Positions 8,783 through 15,597 of a stretch of 30,908 bases of DNA are shown one piece after another. Each line of letters opens with the position of its first letter. Position 1 is the first letter of the stretch. This DNA comes from CAYMRB01 sp964392615. GTDB taxonomy: Bacteria; Planctomycetota; UBA8108. The notes under the pieces were generated by a model. It saw only the letters and a list, made by a program, of their open reading frames with translations. It did not search any database and was not told the origin of the DNA. The position numbers and the translations under genes are program-made. The stretch covers positions 1-30,908 of the forward strand of contig CAYMRB010000063.1 of NCBI GenBank assembly GCA_964392615.1. Direction: 5' to 3'.

Positions 8783-9820
8783 TCAAAAGAGCTGCTCGAG
8801 GAGGGGGCGGTTCTCGCGCACCCACTCGACGAGTCTGGCGACACCGCTACGCCAGTCCGTTGCCGGCTTCCAGCCGAAGGTCTGCTCGGCCTTGCGAATG
8901 TCCGAGATGTAGCACGGCTGATCTCCGGGCCTCCAGTCCGCGCGTCCGGGCGACGTCGGCAGGGCGAGCTCGCTGCCGAGGAACTCGAGGAGCTGCAGCA
9001 GCGAGATCGTATTCGACGGGCCGCCGCCGACGTTGAAGACCTTGCCCGCGGTCTTGTCGATGTTCTTCCACGCGGCGTCGTAGGCGTCGATCAGGTCCTC
9101 GATGAAGAGGATGTCGCGGACCTGCTTGCCGTCGCCGTAGATCGTGATCGGACGTTCCAGCGCGGCCGCGATGGCGAACCATGCGACCCAGCCCTGGTCC
9201 TCGATCCCGAACTGCCGGTATCCGTAGATGCAGCTCTGGCGGAACACGACCGTCGGCATGTCGTAGATGCGCGAGTAGTCGCGGACGTACTGATCCGCCG
9301 CGCCCTTCGAGCAGCCGTAGGGCGAGTGGAAGTCGAGCACGCGGTTCTCGGGAATTCCCAGCGGGAAGTCCCGGTACGAGTACCGCGTCTCCTCCTCGAC
9401 CGTCACGACGTCTTCCATGCCGCCGTAGACCTTGTTCGTCGACGAGAAGAACAGCGGCGGTCGTTTTCCCTTCGACGTGCGCACGAGCTCGAGCATGTTG
9501 AACGTGCCGAGGGCGTTGAGCTCGAAGTCGTTGCGCGGGTCCGTGACCGACGTCGTCACCGCGACCTGGGCCGCGAAATGGAACACCGCGTCGGAGCGTT
9601 CGATCGCTGCCGTCAAAGCGGGCGGCGGGCAGCGAAGATCGCCGACGACGACCTCGAGATTCCCGGCGCGTTCGTGACTGCGCAACCAGGCCAGGTTCTC
9701 CAGGGCGCCCTTGCGCGACAGATTGTCGAACACGACGACGCGGTATCCGTCGCGCAGATAACGGGCGGCGAAGTTCGTCCCCGTGAACCCCGCGCCTCCG
9801 GTGATGACGATTTCTTGCAT
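8783..9820 (-). CDS. NAD-dependent epimerase/dehydratase, CDP-paratose 2-epimerase-like
   Basis: A 345-residue extended short-chain dehydrogenase. The nucleotide-binding motif GGAGFTGTN is at residues 8-16, the catalytic serine region is SSTNKVYGG, and the Y-x3-K pair is in FHSPYGCSKGAADQYV. The phrases DFHSPYGCSKGAADQYV, CIYGYRQFGIEDQGWVAWF and ITIYGDGKQVRDILF strongly recall CDP-paratose 2-epimerase (RfbE/Tyv), which interconverts CDP-paratose and CDP-tyvelose. No CDP-glucose dehydratase or other CDP-dideoxysugar gene lies in the window, so the substrate may differ. The ATG at 9820 has a GGAGAGAG ribosome site about six bases upstream. It is the first gene of the operon with the GT4 and GlpD genes, and is transcribed away from a second SDR gene. 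Fold certain, substrate moderate. Confidence 0.88.
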   Translation of the reverse strand: MQEIVITGGAGFTGTNFAARYLRDGYRVVVFDNLSRKGALENLAWLRSHERAGNLEVVVGDLRCPPPALTAAIERSDAVFHFAAQVAVTTSVTDPRNDFELNALGTFNMLELVRTSKGKRPPLFFSSTNKVYGGMEDVVTVEEETRYSYRDFPLGIPENRVLDFHSPYGCSKGAADQYVRDYSRIYDMPTVVFRQSCIYGYRQFGIEDQGWVAWFAIAAALERPITIYGDGKQVRDILFIEDLIDAYDAAWKNIDKTAGKVFNVGGGPSNTISLLQLLEFLGSELALPTSPGRADWRPGDQPCYISDIRKAEQTFGWKPATDWRSGVARLVEWVRENRPLLEQLF

Positions 9821-9983
9821 GTGCGCTCTCTCCGTTGGGCTTCTTCTCGAGAACTGCCGGCGGATGAAGCCTTCGAATGGTACCTCAGACTCCCTGGACC
9901 GGCCAGATGCCCGCCAACCGCGCCCGCGGAGAGGGCCGATATGGCAGTCTCCCGTGGAGGTGGCCGAGTCTCGGGCTGCGTTG

Positions 9984-9989
9984 TATGAT
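9984..9989 (+). promoter_or_regulatory. Possible -10 box in a divergent intergenic region
   Basis: The 208-bp gap between the two divergent SDR genes should hold promoters for both. On the + strand TATGAT (five of six matches to TATAAT) lies about 40 bases upstream of the ATG at 10029, but the -35 position 17 bases upstream (TGGCCG) is poor. A run of G (GGGGG) six to ten bases before the ATG could serve as the ribosome site. On the minus strand no convincing pair was found. Confidence 0.35.
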
Positions 9990-10028
9990 TCTCAGCCTTT
10001 TTCGCGGGTTACCTTGGGGGTTGTTTCG

Positions 10029-11033
10029 ATGCGCGTGATGTTGACTGGAGGGACGGGCTTCATCGGTAGCGCGCTCTGCGAGCACTACCTCGCGGAGGGC
10101 CACGAGGTGAGGACTCTCGCGAAGCTCGCCACCGATGCGGAACGCGATAATGCCGAGCGGCTTCGAGACGCAGGTGTCGAGGTCGTGGTCGGTGACGTCA
10201 CGTCTCGGGAGGCCGTGGCGAGCGCGATGGAGGGTGTCCAGCTCGTGCACCACATCGCCGCCGCCATGCGCGAGGCCAACAAGGGGCGCTCGGCGTACTG
10301 GGAGGTCAACGTCCAGGGAACGCGCCACGTCCTGGAGGAAGCGCTGCGCTGTGGCGTAGAGCGCGTCGTGCATTGCAGCTCGGTGGGGGTCTACGGCGAC
10401 ATCTCCGGCCGTACGGTCAATGAGGAGACGCCGTGTCACCCGACGAACCACTACGGCGACACGAAGCTCGAGGCCGAAGGCCTCGTCAAGGACTTCGTCG
10501 CGCGTGAGTCGCTCCCCGTGGTGATCGTGCGACCGGCCGAGGTGTACGGCCCGGGTGATTTCCGCCTTCTCAAGCTGTTCAAGATGATCCAGGCGGGGAA
10601 GTTCATGGTCTTCGGCAAGGCCGAGGGCAAGCACCACATGATTCACGTCGACGACCTCGTCGGCGCGATGGTGCTCGCCGGAGAGCGCCCGGAGCTCGCC
10701 GGCCAGATCTTCAATGCGGCGGGCAACGAGCCGGTCGTGCTGAAGGACCTGCTGGCCCTGATCGCCGAGCTGCTGGGCGTAGACCCACCGAAGCTGCGGC
10801 TGCCGTTGACGCCGATGCTCATCGCGGCGACGATCGTCGAGTTCACGTGTCTGCCGCTCGGAATACAACCGCCGATCTACCGCCGGCGAATGGACTTCTT
10901 CCGCCACGATTGGAGTCTCGACATCACCGCTCTGAAGGAGGGTCTCGGCTATACGCCGAAGTACGACCTCCGGACGGGGCTCGCGAAGACGATCGAGGGG
11001 TATCAGGAGAGACGACTGCTCGTGCACGCATAG
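10029..11033 (+). CDS. NAD-dependent epimerase/dehydratase (SDR, 3-beta-HSD-like)
   Basis: A 334-residue extended SDR. GGTGFIGSAL (residues 7-16) binds the dinucleotide, CSSVGVYGD carries the catalytic Ser, and NHYGDTKLEAE carries Tyr-x3-Lys. The C-terminal part, with PPIYRRRMDFFRHDWSLD, resembles the 3-beta-hydroxysteroid dehydrogenase/isomerase-like and nucleoside-diphosphate-sugar epimerase branch found in bacterial glycan and lipid clusters. The frame stays open upstream to 9783 and overlaps the divergent gene, but the ATG at 10029 is right because it starts MRVMLTGGTG, at the normal distance from the Rossmann motif. It is followed 39 bp later by a methyltransferase gene in the same direction, probably one transcript. 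Substrate unknown; it could act on a sugar nucleotide or a sterol/polyketide-like compound. Confidence 0.9.
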   Translation: MRVMLTGGTGFIGSALCEHYLAEGHEVRTLAKLATDAERDNAERLRDAGVEVVVGDVTSREAVASAMEGVQLVHHIAAAMREANKGRSAYWEVNVQGTRHVLEEALRCGVERVVHCSSVGVYGDISGRTVNEETPCHPTNHYGDTKLEAEGLVKDFVARESLPVVIVRPAEVYGPGDFRLLKLFKMIQAGKFMVFGKAEGKHHMIHVDDLVGAMVLAGERPELAGQIFNAAGNEPVVLKDLLALIAELLGVDPPKLRLPLTPMLIAATIVEFTCLPLGIQPPIYRRRMDFFRHDWSLDITALKEGLGYTPKYDLRTGLAKTIEGYQERRLLVHA

Positions 11034-11072
11034 CGACCGCGACGCGGGTAGCGAGACGATCGAGAGCACCGA

Positions 11073-11837
11073 ATGACCACTTCGAATCAGGCCACCACCG
11101 ACACCACCGCGGAGTTTCAGCTGACGGCGCGAGTCGAGCCCTTCGACTCCTACTGGCAGGCGCCGAAGGACGTCGAGAAGGGATACGATTCGTTCCGGCA
11201 GTACTATCGCAGCAACTTCCTGCCGCTTCTGCCGACCGACAAATCCGCCGCCGTGCTCGTGGTCAGCTGCGGGTTCGGCTACTTCGTCGATCTCCTGCGG
11301 CGCGAGGGCTACGAGAACGTCTTCGGCATCGACTCCGATCCCGAGAAGATCCGCTGGGCGAAGGAGCGCGGCCTGAACTGTGAGGTCGCCGAGGCGTTCC
11401 CGTTCCTGTCGGAGCGCAAAGAGGAATTCGACGTCGTCATCTGCGAGCAGGAGCTCAACCATCTGACGAAGGCCGAGATGGTGCGCTTCCTCCACATCTG
11501 TCGCGACTGCATGAAGCCGGGCGGCACGCTAGCCGTATATGGTCTCAACGGCGCGAACCCCATCGTCGGTGCGGAGACCCTGGCGCAGAACTTCGACCAC
11601 TTCAACACGTTCACCGAATACAGCCTGCGACAGGTGTTGAAGCTGTGCGGCTACACGGACACGAAGGTGATTCCGCTCAAGCTCTACGTGTTCTACAAGA
11701 ACCCGTTGAACTACGTCGGCATGTTTGCGACCGGCGTGCTCCACTTCACCTTCAAGGTGCTGTTCAAGCTCTACGGCAAGTCGAATCGCATCTTCACCAA
11801 GAAGATCGCGGCCGTGTGCATCAAGCCGAAGTCGTGA
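11073..11837 (+). CDS. Class I SAM-dependent methyltransferase
   Basis: A 254-residue methyltransferase. Motif I is VLVVSCGFGYFVDLL (about residues 52-66) with VFGIDSDPEKI as motif II, where the acidic residue binds the ribose of SAM. DVVICEQELNHL is motif III/IV-like and MKPGGTLAVYG is the post-motif strand. The C-terminal 60 residues contain a hydrophobic stretch (VGMFATGVLHFTFKVLFKLYG) that may bind membrane or lipid, unusual for a purely soluble sugar methylase. It probably forms a transcript with the SDR upstream (39-bp gap). The likely role is methylation of a glycan or lipid made by the locus; the acceptor atom is unknown. Its 3' end faces the minus-strand hydrolase gene 25 bp away. 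Confidence 0.88.
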   Translation: MTTSNQATTDTTAEFQLTARVEPFDSYWQAPKDVEKGYDSFRQYYRSNFLPLLPTDKSAAVLVVSCGFGYFVDLLRREGYENVFGIDSDPEKIRWAKERGLNCEVAEAFPFLSERKEEFDVVICEQELNHLTKAEMVRFLHICRDCMKPGGTLAVYGLNGANPIVGAETLAQNFDHFNTFTEYSLRQVLKLCGYTDTKVIPLKLYVFYKNPLNYVGMFATGVLHFTFKVLFKLYGKSNRIFTKKIAAVCIKPKS

Positions 11838-11862
11838 CGGTGCGGCGGTCGGCTCGCTTGCG

Positions 11863-13245
11863 TCAGCAGCCCGAGTAAGCGGCGCAGCCGAGGTCGGCCG
11901 GGCTGTCGCTCTCGTCCGGATCGACGCCGCACTCGTCTCCGGGCGGCCCGGGAGGCGCCACGGAGGCGCGTCCGCCGAAGAGGTAGAGCAGCACGGAGAT
12001 CGCGTCGCTGACGCCGACGAACGAGTCGTTGTTCGCGTCGGCCGTCTCCATGCAGGTCGGACCGTGGCTCCCCAGGAACAGGAAGCCGAGGATCGCGACG
12101 GCGTCGGTGATCTCCAGCGCGCCATTGCCGTCCGTATCGCCGCGGTGGAAGAACGGCGGCGGCTCATGCATCGCAGTGGCGACGCCGGTCAGGAAGGGGC
12201 CGATGACCTCGTAGTCCGGAGTCCAGCCGCTCTGCAGGGGGTCGCCGGCGCGGCTGATGACGAGATCGAGCGACGGAATCACGACGATGAGGCTGTCGCC
12301 GAGGCCCCAGGCCCAGTAGGCATCCGTCGGCACGTCCGGCAGGGTCGCGTCGGTGTTGTTCCACCAGAGCAGACCGTAGCGCGACGCGGAGCCGGTCGGG
12401 AACGCGTCGTCGTCGATCGGGAGCTCCGCGACCGTCGGGTCGGGGAGGCCGACCGCGTCGACGAAGGACTCGGGGAGGATCTGCTGGTCGCGCCAGCGGC
12501 CCCGGCGGAGATACAGGTATCCGACCCGCGCCATCGCGTTGGCGTTGGCGCCGATCCCCGATCCCAGCTCGCGTCGCCACACGCCGTCCATCTCCTCTGG
12601 GCGGTACGCGTTGCGGCGCCAGACGAGGTCGATCCTCTCGACGCCGATCGGCGCGAGCACGCGCTCGTGCAGCACCTCGAAGAGGTCGCGCTGGAAGACC
12701 GAGGTCAGGCAGTCGGCTAGCCAGTTCGTGCCGCCGTCGCTGTAGTACCACCGGGTGCCGGGCTCGAACCGCAGGGCCGAGAAGCCGCCGAGGCGGTCGA
12801 AGCCGGAACTGTGCGTCGCCAGCTGACGCAGCGTGATGCGATCGAGCCAGCCGGTGGCCGCGTTTTCGTCCGGCGGCACTCCGAGGGAAGGAAAGTAGCG
12901 AGATGCCGGCGCGTCGAGCTCGACCAGGCCATCGGCCAGAGCGAGCCCGAGGGCCGCGCCACCGATCGACTTCGTCGTCGACTTCAGGTGGAGGCGCTGC
13001 TCGATGTCCCCCCAAGAGCGCACGAGCCGGCCGAAGCGGACGATGCAGCCCGCGCCCTCGCCGGTCGTCAGGATCGCGGTGTCGAGGACGTCCGTGTCGA
13101 CGCCCGCCCGGAGGTCCGACACGGTTTCCCACGTTTCGTCCGGGTAGACGGGCTCGATTTGCGCGCGGGGCCGCGAGCCTGCGACTCCGACCGCGACAAG
13201 CGTCGCCAAGCAGAAGGCTGCGGAAGATGAGCGTCGGGCGTTCAT
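11863..13245 (-). CDS. Secreted serine hydrolase (beta-lactamase/class C fold) with C-terminal dockerin-like repeats
   Basis: A 460-residue exported protein. Residues 1-29 form a signal peptide (AAFCLATLVAVGVAG core). The serine hydrolase domain covers about 35-355: STTK at 89-92 is the SxxK nucleophile motif and YSD at 168-170 matches the Y-x-N position of class C enzymes. The third motif (KTG/HxG) is not classical; WAWGLGD at 311-317 sits where it should be. Residues 368-425 carry two calcium-loop repeats (DTDGNGALEITD and DANNDSFVGVSD), each followed by a hydrophobic helix, the type I dockerin-like layout widespread in planctomycete secreted proteins. The tail is Cys/Asp-rich. The ATG at 13245 begins a compact signal peptide; an in-frame start 15 codons upstream is possible, and neither has a good Shine-Dalgarno. 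It may be an esterase or peptidase rather than a lactamase. Confidence 0.87.
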   Translation of the reverse strand: MNARRSSSAAFCLATLVAVGVAGSRPRAQIEPVYPDETWETVSDLRAGVDTDVLDTAILTTGEGAGCIVRFGRLVRSWGDIEQRLHLKSTTKSIGGAALGLALADGLVELDAPASRYFPSLGVPPDENAATGWLDRITLRQLATHSSGFDRLGGFSALRFEPGTRWYYSDGGTNWLADCLTSVFQRDLFEVLHERVLAPIGVERIDLVWRRNAYRPEEMDGVWRRELGSGIGANANAMARVGYLYLRRGRWRDQQILPESFVDAVGLPDPTVAELPIDDDAFPTGSASRYGLLWWNNTDATLPDVPTDAYWAWGLGDSLIVVIPSLDLVISRAGDPLQSGWTPDYEVIGPFLTGVATAMHEPPPFFHRGDTDGNGALEITDAVAILGFLFLGSHGPTCMETADANNDSFVGVSDAISVLLYLFGGRASVAPPGPPGDECGVDPDESDSPADLGCAAYSGC

Positions 13246-13463
13246 CGAAGGGAAACGGGATCGTTGGGGGGGCCGGAAAGGGCGGGCCATTCTAGGATAT
13301 CGCCCAGCCGGAAGTACAGCGCACATCCGTCGGGCGGCCGACCGCCTCGGAAGCGGCCGGCAGAATGTCAGAAATCCTGGCAGATGGCACCTGGGCGCTC
13401 TTTCATTATCGGACTAAGGCCCGCTTTTCAAGGACTTACGACAAATCAGCCGGGTTTTCGGAA

Positions 13464-13479
13464 TGGCACGGAAAGTGCT
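13464..13479 (+). promoter_or_regulatory. Sigma-54 (RpoN) -24/-12 promoter
   Basis: TGGCACGGAAAGTGCT matches the RpoN consensus TGGCACG-N4-TTGCW at every position but one, with the invariant GG and GC dinucleotides at the correct 10-base separation. Transcription would start near 13490 and run rightward into non-coding sequence before rpsP. A weaker look-alike (TGGCAC at 13385) has the second element off by one base. RpoN promoters need an activator bound upstream; no clear binding site was identified. Confidence 0.65.
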
Positions 13480-13488
13480 GATATCGTT

Positions 13489-13514
13489 CCCCCGAGACCC
13501 AAAACCCAACACCC
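13489..13514 (-). other. G-quadruplex-forming motif on the minus strand
   Basis: On the + strand, C-runs at 13489-13493, 13498-13500, 13505-13507 and 13512-13514 are separated by exactly four bases each. The minus strand therefore reads G3-N4-G3-N4-G3-N4-G5, a textbook quadruplex pattern. It lies at the predicted start point of the sigma-54 promoter. Confidence 0.5.
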
Positions 13515-13545
13515 TACACCTACCTCGAATTACTCCCTCCCCAGA

Positions 13546-13588
13546 AGGCCACGTGGAGAAGACTCACCGAGTCTTGCCCGCGTGGCCT
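13546..13588 (+). other. Two-part stem-loop, candidate ncRNA element
   Basis: An outer 8-bp stem (AGGCCACG at 13546 with CGTGGCCT at 13581) encloses a symmetric 5x5 internal loop and an inner perfect 7-bp stem (AAGACTC at 13559 with GAGTCTT at 13569) closed by the triloop ACC. All 15 pairs are Watson-Crick. It lies about 55 bases downstream of the predicted sigma-54 start and is not followed by a T-run, so it is not an ordinary terminator. It may be part of a small RNA or a protein-binding element. Confidence 0.5.
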
Positions 13589-13831
13589 CTCTCCATCCAG
13601 GGCCTGGGCTGACCGGGCCGGCGGCTGCAGCAGCCCTCGAAGGCGGCTCCTGCGGCAGCCCATGCCCGCGGCGTTGGAGCTGACCGCGTCGCTCTGGCTG
13701 CGCAGGGGCTGAACCGTTCCGCGGCGGCTCAACTCCTTGGCGGCTAGCAGCCATGCGGCGACGTCCGAGCGTGTGAACCCGGCCTGTCCCTCCGCGCCGG
13801 TGAGATCCCGATATTGGGTCCACCAATTCCC

Positions 13832-13859
13832 TTGATGTGCCCGAACGATTGAGGATAAT
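13832..13859 (+). promoter_or_regulatory. Sigma-70-type promoter for rpsP
   Basis: TTGATG (13832-13837) and GATAAT (13854-13859) are separated by 16 bases; they match the consensus at four and five of six positions. The start point would fall near 13866, giving an rpsP leader of about 80 bases. This is the best housekeeping promoter for the ribosomal-protein cluster. Confidence 0.5.
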
Positions 13860-13871
13860 TGCGGGTCTTTG

Positions 13872-13914
13872 CCCCCTTCGCGCGCCGTTCAGCACGGCGT
13901 ATGTCCGCGAGGGG
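13872..13914 (+). promoter_or_regulatory. Structured 5' leader of rpsP
   Basis: CCCC (13872) and TCGCG (13878) pair with CGCGA-GGGG (13906-13914), and the inner CGCCG (13883) pairs with CGGCG (13895) around a TTCAGCA loop. The combined stem has about 14 pairs with a small bulge and a one-sided internal loop. It ends about 20 bases before the GGAGG ribosome site. A leader stem in front of a ribosomal-protein operon suggests possible autoregulation, but no known riboregulator was recognised. Confidence 0.4.
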
Positions 13915-13946
13915 TATAGACTTGGAGTCGATTCGGAGGTTGGTCA

Positions 13947-14264
13947 ATGGCCGTCAAGCTTCGGCTGCGGCGCATGGGCAAGAAAGGGCGTCCGTTCTAT
14001 CGCATCTGTGCGATCGACGCTCGTAAAGCCCGTGGCGGTAAGTACATCGAGAGCATCGGTCACTACGACCCGCACGTCGCTGACGATGCGAAGAAGGTGA
14101 CGATCGACAAGGAACGGGCCGCGTACTGGCTCGGTGTCGGCGCACAGCCCTCCGAGACGGTGTCGAGCTTCTTCCGGAAGCAGCGGGTCGAGTTCTCGCC
14201 GCCGACGAAGAAGAAGAAGCCTCGTCGCAAGAAGCCGGCGGCTAAGACCGGGACCGGCAAGTGA
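13947..14264 (+). CDS. rpsP: 30S ribosomal protein S16
   Basis: A 105-residue S16. It begins MAVKLRLRRMGKKGRPFYRI, the standard S16 opening, followed by ARKARGGKYIESIGHYDP and the AAYWLGVGAQPSETV segment. The usual bacterial protein is about 80-90 residues; the extra length is a Lys/Arg/Pro-rich tail (about 85-105), likely contacting 16S rRNA. The ATG at 13947 has an excellent GGAGG site seven bases upstream. S16 is needed for 30S assembly. It heads a cluster with trmD and rplS, the classic E. coli order, but without rimM between rpsP and trmD; only 54 bp separate the two genes. Confidence 0.98.
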   Translation: MAVKLRLRRMGKKGRPFYRICAIDARKARGGKYIESIGHYDPHVADDAKKVTIDKERAAYWLGVGAQPSETVSSFFRKQRVEFSPPTKKKKPRRKKPAAKTGTGK

Positions 14265-14318
14265 CAGGGGCGGACCGCAGGACGGTGCAGCTGGAAACAG
14301 CGCGGATGGATCTCGAGA

Positions 14319-15083
14319 ATGGCTCTCCACTTCGACATCATCACGATTTTTCCGGACTTGTGTGCCGGCGTCGTGCAGGAGAGCATCGTCGCACGCGCGC
14401 AGCGCAGCGGCATCGTCTCGATTTCCACGGTCGACCTGCGGGACTTCACGCACGACCGCCATCGTTCGGTCGATGACCGACCGTATGGCGGCGGGCCGGG
14501 CATGGTTTTCAAGCCCGAGCCCGTGTTCGAGGCCGTCGACGCGGTGCTGGCGAAGCGACGAGCTCCCGAGGAGCGAACCCGCAAGATCGTCGTAACGCCG
14601 CAAGGCCGCCGGATGTGTCAGGCGGATCTGCGCGAGCTGTCGACGGAAGCGAGCTGGATCATCCTTCTGTGCGGGCACTACGAGGGATTCGACGAGCGGA
14701 TCCTCGCAGGGCTCGGCTTCGACGCGGTCTCGATTGGCGACTATGTTCTGTCGGGAGGAGAGCTCCCGGCATTGGTGATTCTCGACGGGATCGTGCGACT
14801 CCTGCCGGGGGCCCTGGGGCACCCCGAGTCGGCGCGGCGCGAGTCCTTCGAGGACGGATTACTGGACTACCCGCAGTACACGAGGCCACCTGTCTTCCGC
14901 GGCATGGCCGTACCGGAGATCTTGCTCTCCGGAAACCACGAGGCGATCGCCAAGTGGCGACGAGAGCAAGCGATCGAGAGAACGGCCACGCGCCGTGCGG
15001 ACCTGCTCGGTACTGACGAAGCGACCAACGAGGCGCGGGAATCACGCTCCGCTGCGAGTGCAGCGGAGATTCCGGAGAGTTGA
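14319..15083 (+). CDS. trmD: tRNA (guanine-N1-)-methyltransferase TrmD
   Basis: A 254-residue SPOUT methyltransferase that makes m1G37 next to the anticodon of tRNAs reading CNN-type codons, preventing +1 frameshifts. Family landmarks are the opening FDIITIFPDL, the block DRPYGGGPGMVFKPEP, the knotted SAM site LLCGHYEGFDERI followed by SIGDYVLSGGELPALVI, and the C-terminal tRNA-binding region with YTRPPVFRGMAVPEILLSGNH. The length is normal, with a slightly extended polar tail. The ATG at 14319 precedes the motif MALHFDIIT; a GGA-type site lies upstream. The stop is one base before the rplS start, so the two are tightly coupled. Confidence 0.98.
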   Translation: MALHFDIITIFPDLCAGVVQESIVARAQRSGIVSISTVDLRDFTHDRHRSVDDRPYGGGPGMVFKPEPVFEAVDAVLAKRRAPEERTRKIVVTPQGRRMCQADLRELSTEASWIILLCGHYEGFDERILAGLGFDAVSIGDYVLSGGELPALVILDGIVRLLPGALGHPESARRESFEDGLLDYPQYTRPPVFRGMAVPEILLSGNHEAIAKWRREQAIERTATRRADLLGTDEATNEARESRSAASAAEIPES

Positions 15084-15084
15084 T

Positions 15085-15576
15085 ATGGCGAATATCATCG
15101 ACGAACTCGACCAGGCGAATCTGAAAGCGAAGCCGTTGCCGGAGTTCCGCGTCGGCGACACGGTCGACGTGCACGTCCGGATCAAGGAGGGCGAGAAGGA
15201 GCGCATCCAGGTCTTCTCGGGCACCGTGATCAAGATTCAGGGCGGCCACGGACTGCGGGCCACGTTCACCGTGCGGCGGATCGTTGCGAGTGAGGGCGTC
15301 GAGCGAACGTTCCCGTTCCACTCGCCGGTCGTCACGGACGTGAAGGTCACGCGCAAGGGCAAGGTCCGGCGCGCCCGTCTGTTCTATCTCCGCGACCGCG
15401 TCGGCAAGGCGACGCGCGTCAAGGAGCGGCGCGACGAGGGCCCCCGCAAGCGCAAGTCCCGCAAGGCCCGCCAGGAAGCGCGCGAGGCCGCCAAGGCCGC
15501 TCGCGAGGCGGCGGCGAAGGAAGCCGAAGCCGCGGCCGAAGCCGCGGCCGAGGCCAAGGAGCCGGCCGAGGTCTGA
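15085..15576 (+). CDS. rplS: 50S ribosomal protein L19 with extended A/E/K tail
   Basis: A 163-residue L19. The conserved core covers residues 1-115 (FRVGDTVDVHVRIKEG, ERIQVFSGTVI, VRRIVASEGVERTFPFHSP, VRRARLFYLRDRVGKATRVKE). It sits at the 30S-50S interface. Typical L19 ends there; this one adds about 45 residues of Arg/Lys then Ala/Glu-rich sequence, probably a solvent-exposed helix. The ATG at 15085 starts one base after the trmD stop and has a GGAGAG site; the frame is open further upstream inside trmD, but the L19 family start MANIIDELDQ decides it. It closes the rpsP-trmD-rplS block and is followed by a 183-bp gap with a large imperfect inverted repeat. Confidence 0.97.
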   Translation: MANIIDELDQANLKAKPLPEFRVGDTVDVHVRIKEGEKERIQVFSGTVIKIQGGHGLRATFTVRRIVASEGVERTFPFHSPVVTDVKVTRKGKVRRARLFYLRDRVGKATRVKERRDEGPRKRKSRKARQEAREAAKAAREAAAKEAEAAAEAAAEAKEPAEV

Positions 15577-15597
15577 GCGCTGCCTTTCGCGAATCAC

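Larger units (their letters stand above)
13246..13946. other. 700-bp gene-free gap between the hydrolase and rpsP
   Basis: No convincing coding frame is present on either strand; the open frames here have low-complexity Arg/Pro/Ala composition and no family resemblance. The gap starts with the leader of the minus-strand hydrolase and a GGCGG-CCGA-CCGCC stem near 13334. It then holds a sigma-54-type promoter, a C-rich tract, a two-part hairpin, a GC-rich stretch with repeated GGCTGC/GCAGCC motifs (13620-13760), and a sigma-70-like promoter with a folded rpsP leader. The layout would fit a non-coding RNA transcribed rightward, but none was recognised. Confidence 0.6.

Noticed and set aside
10451..10639. 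Small minus-strand frame inside the second SDR gene
   Set aside because: Shadow of a well-supported gene.
11692..11720. CCCGTTGAAC resembling the dispersed repeat end inside the methyltransferase gene
   Set aside because: Only about nine bases match, and it lies in normal coding sequence.
13385..13399. Second sigma-54-like site (TGGCACCTGGGCGCT)
   Set aside because: The GC of the -12 element is one base out of register, which normally abolishes RpoN recognition.
13264..13683. Open frames crossing the gap before rpsP, both strands
   Set aside because: Arg/Pro/Gly-rich with no domain; overlap the sigma-54 promoter and hairpin; no ribosome site.
13801..13825. tRNA-like 3' end (GGTCCACCA) in the gap
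   Set aside because: No T-loop consensus, no acceptor-stem partner and no cloverleaf could be drawn.
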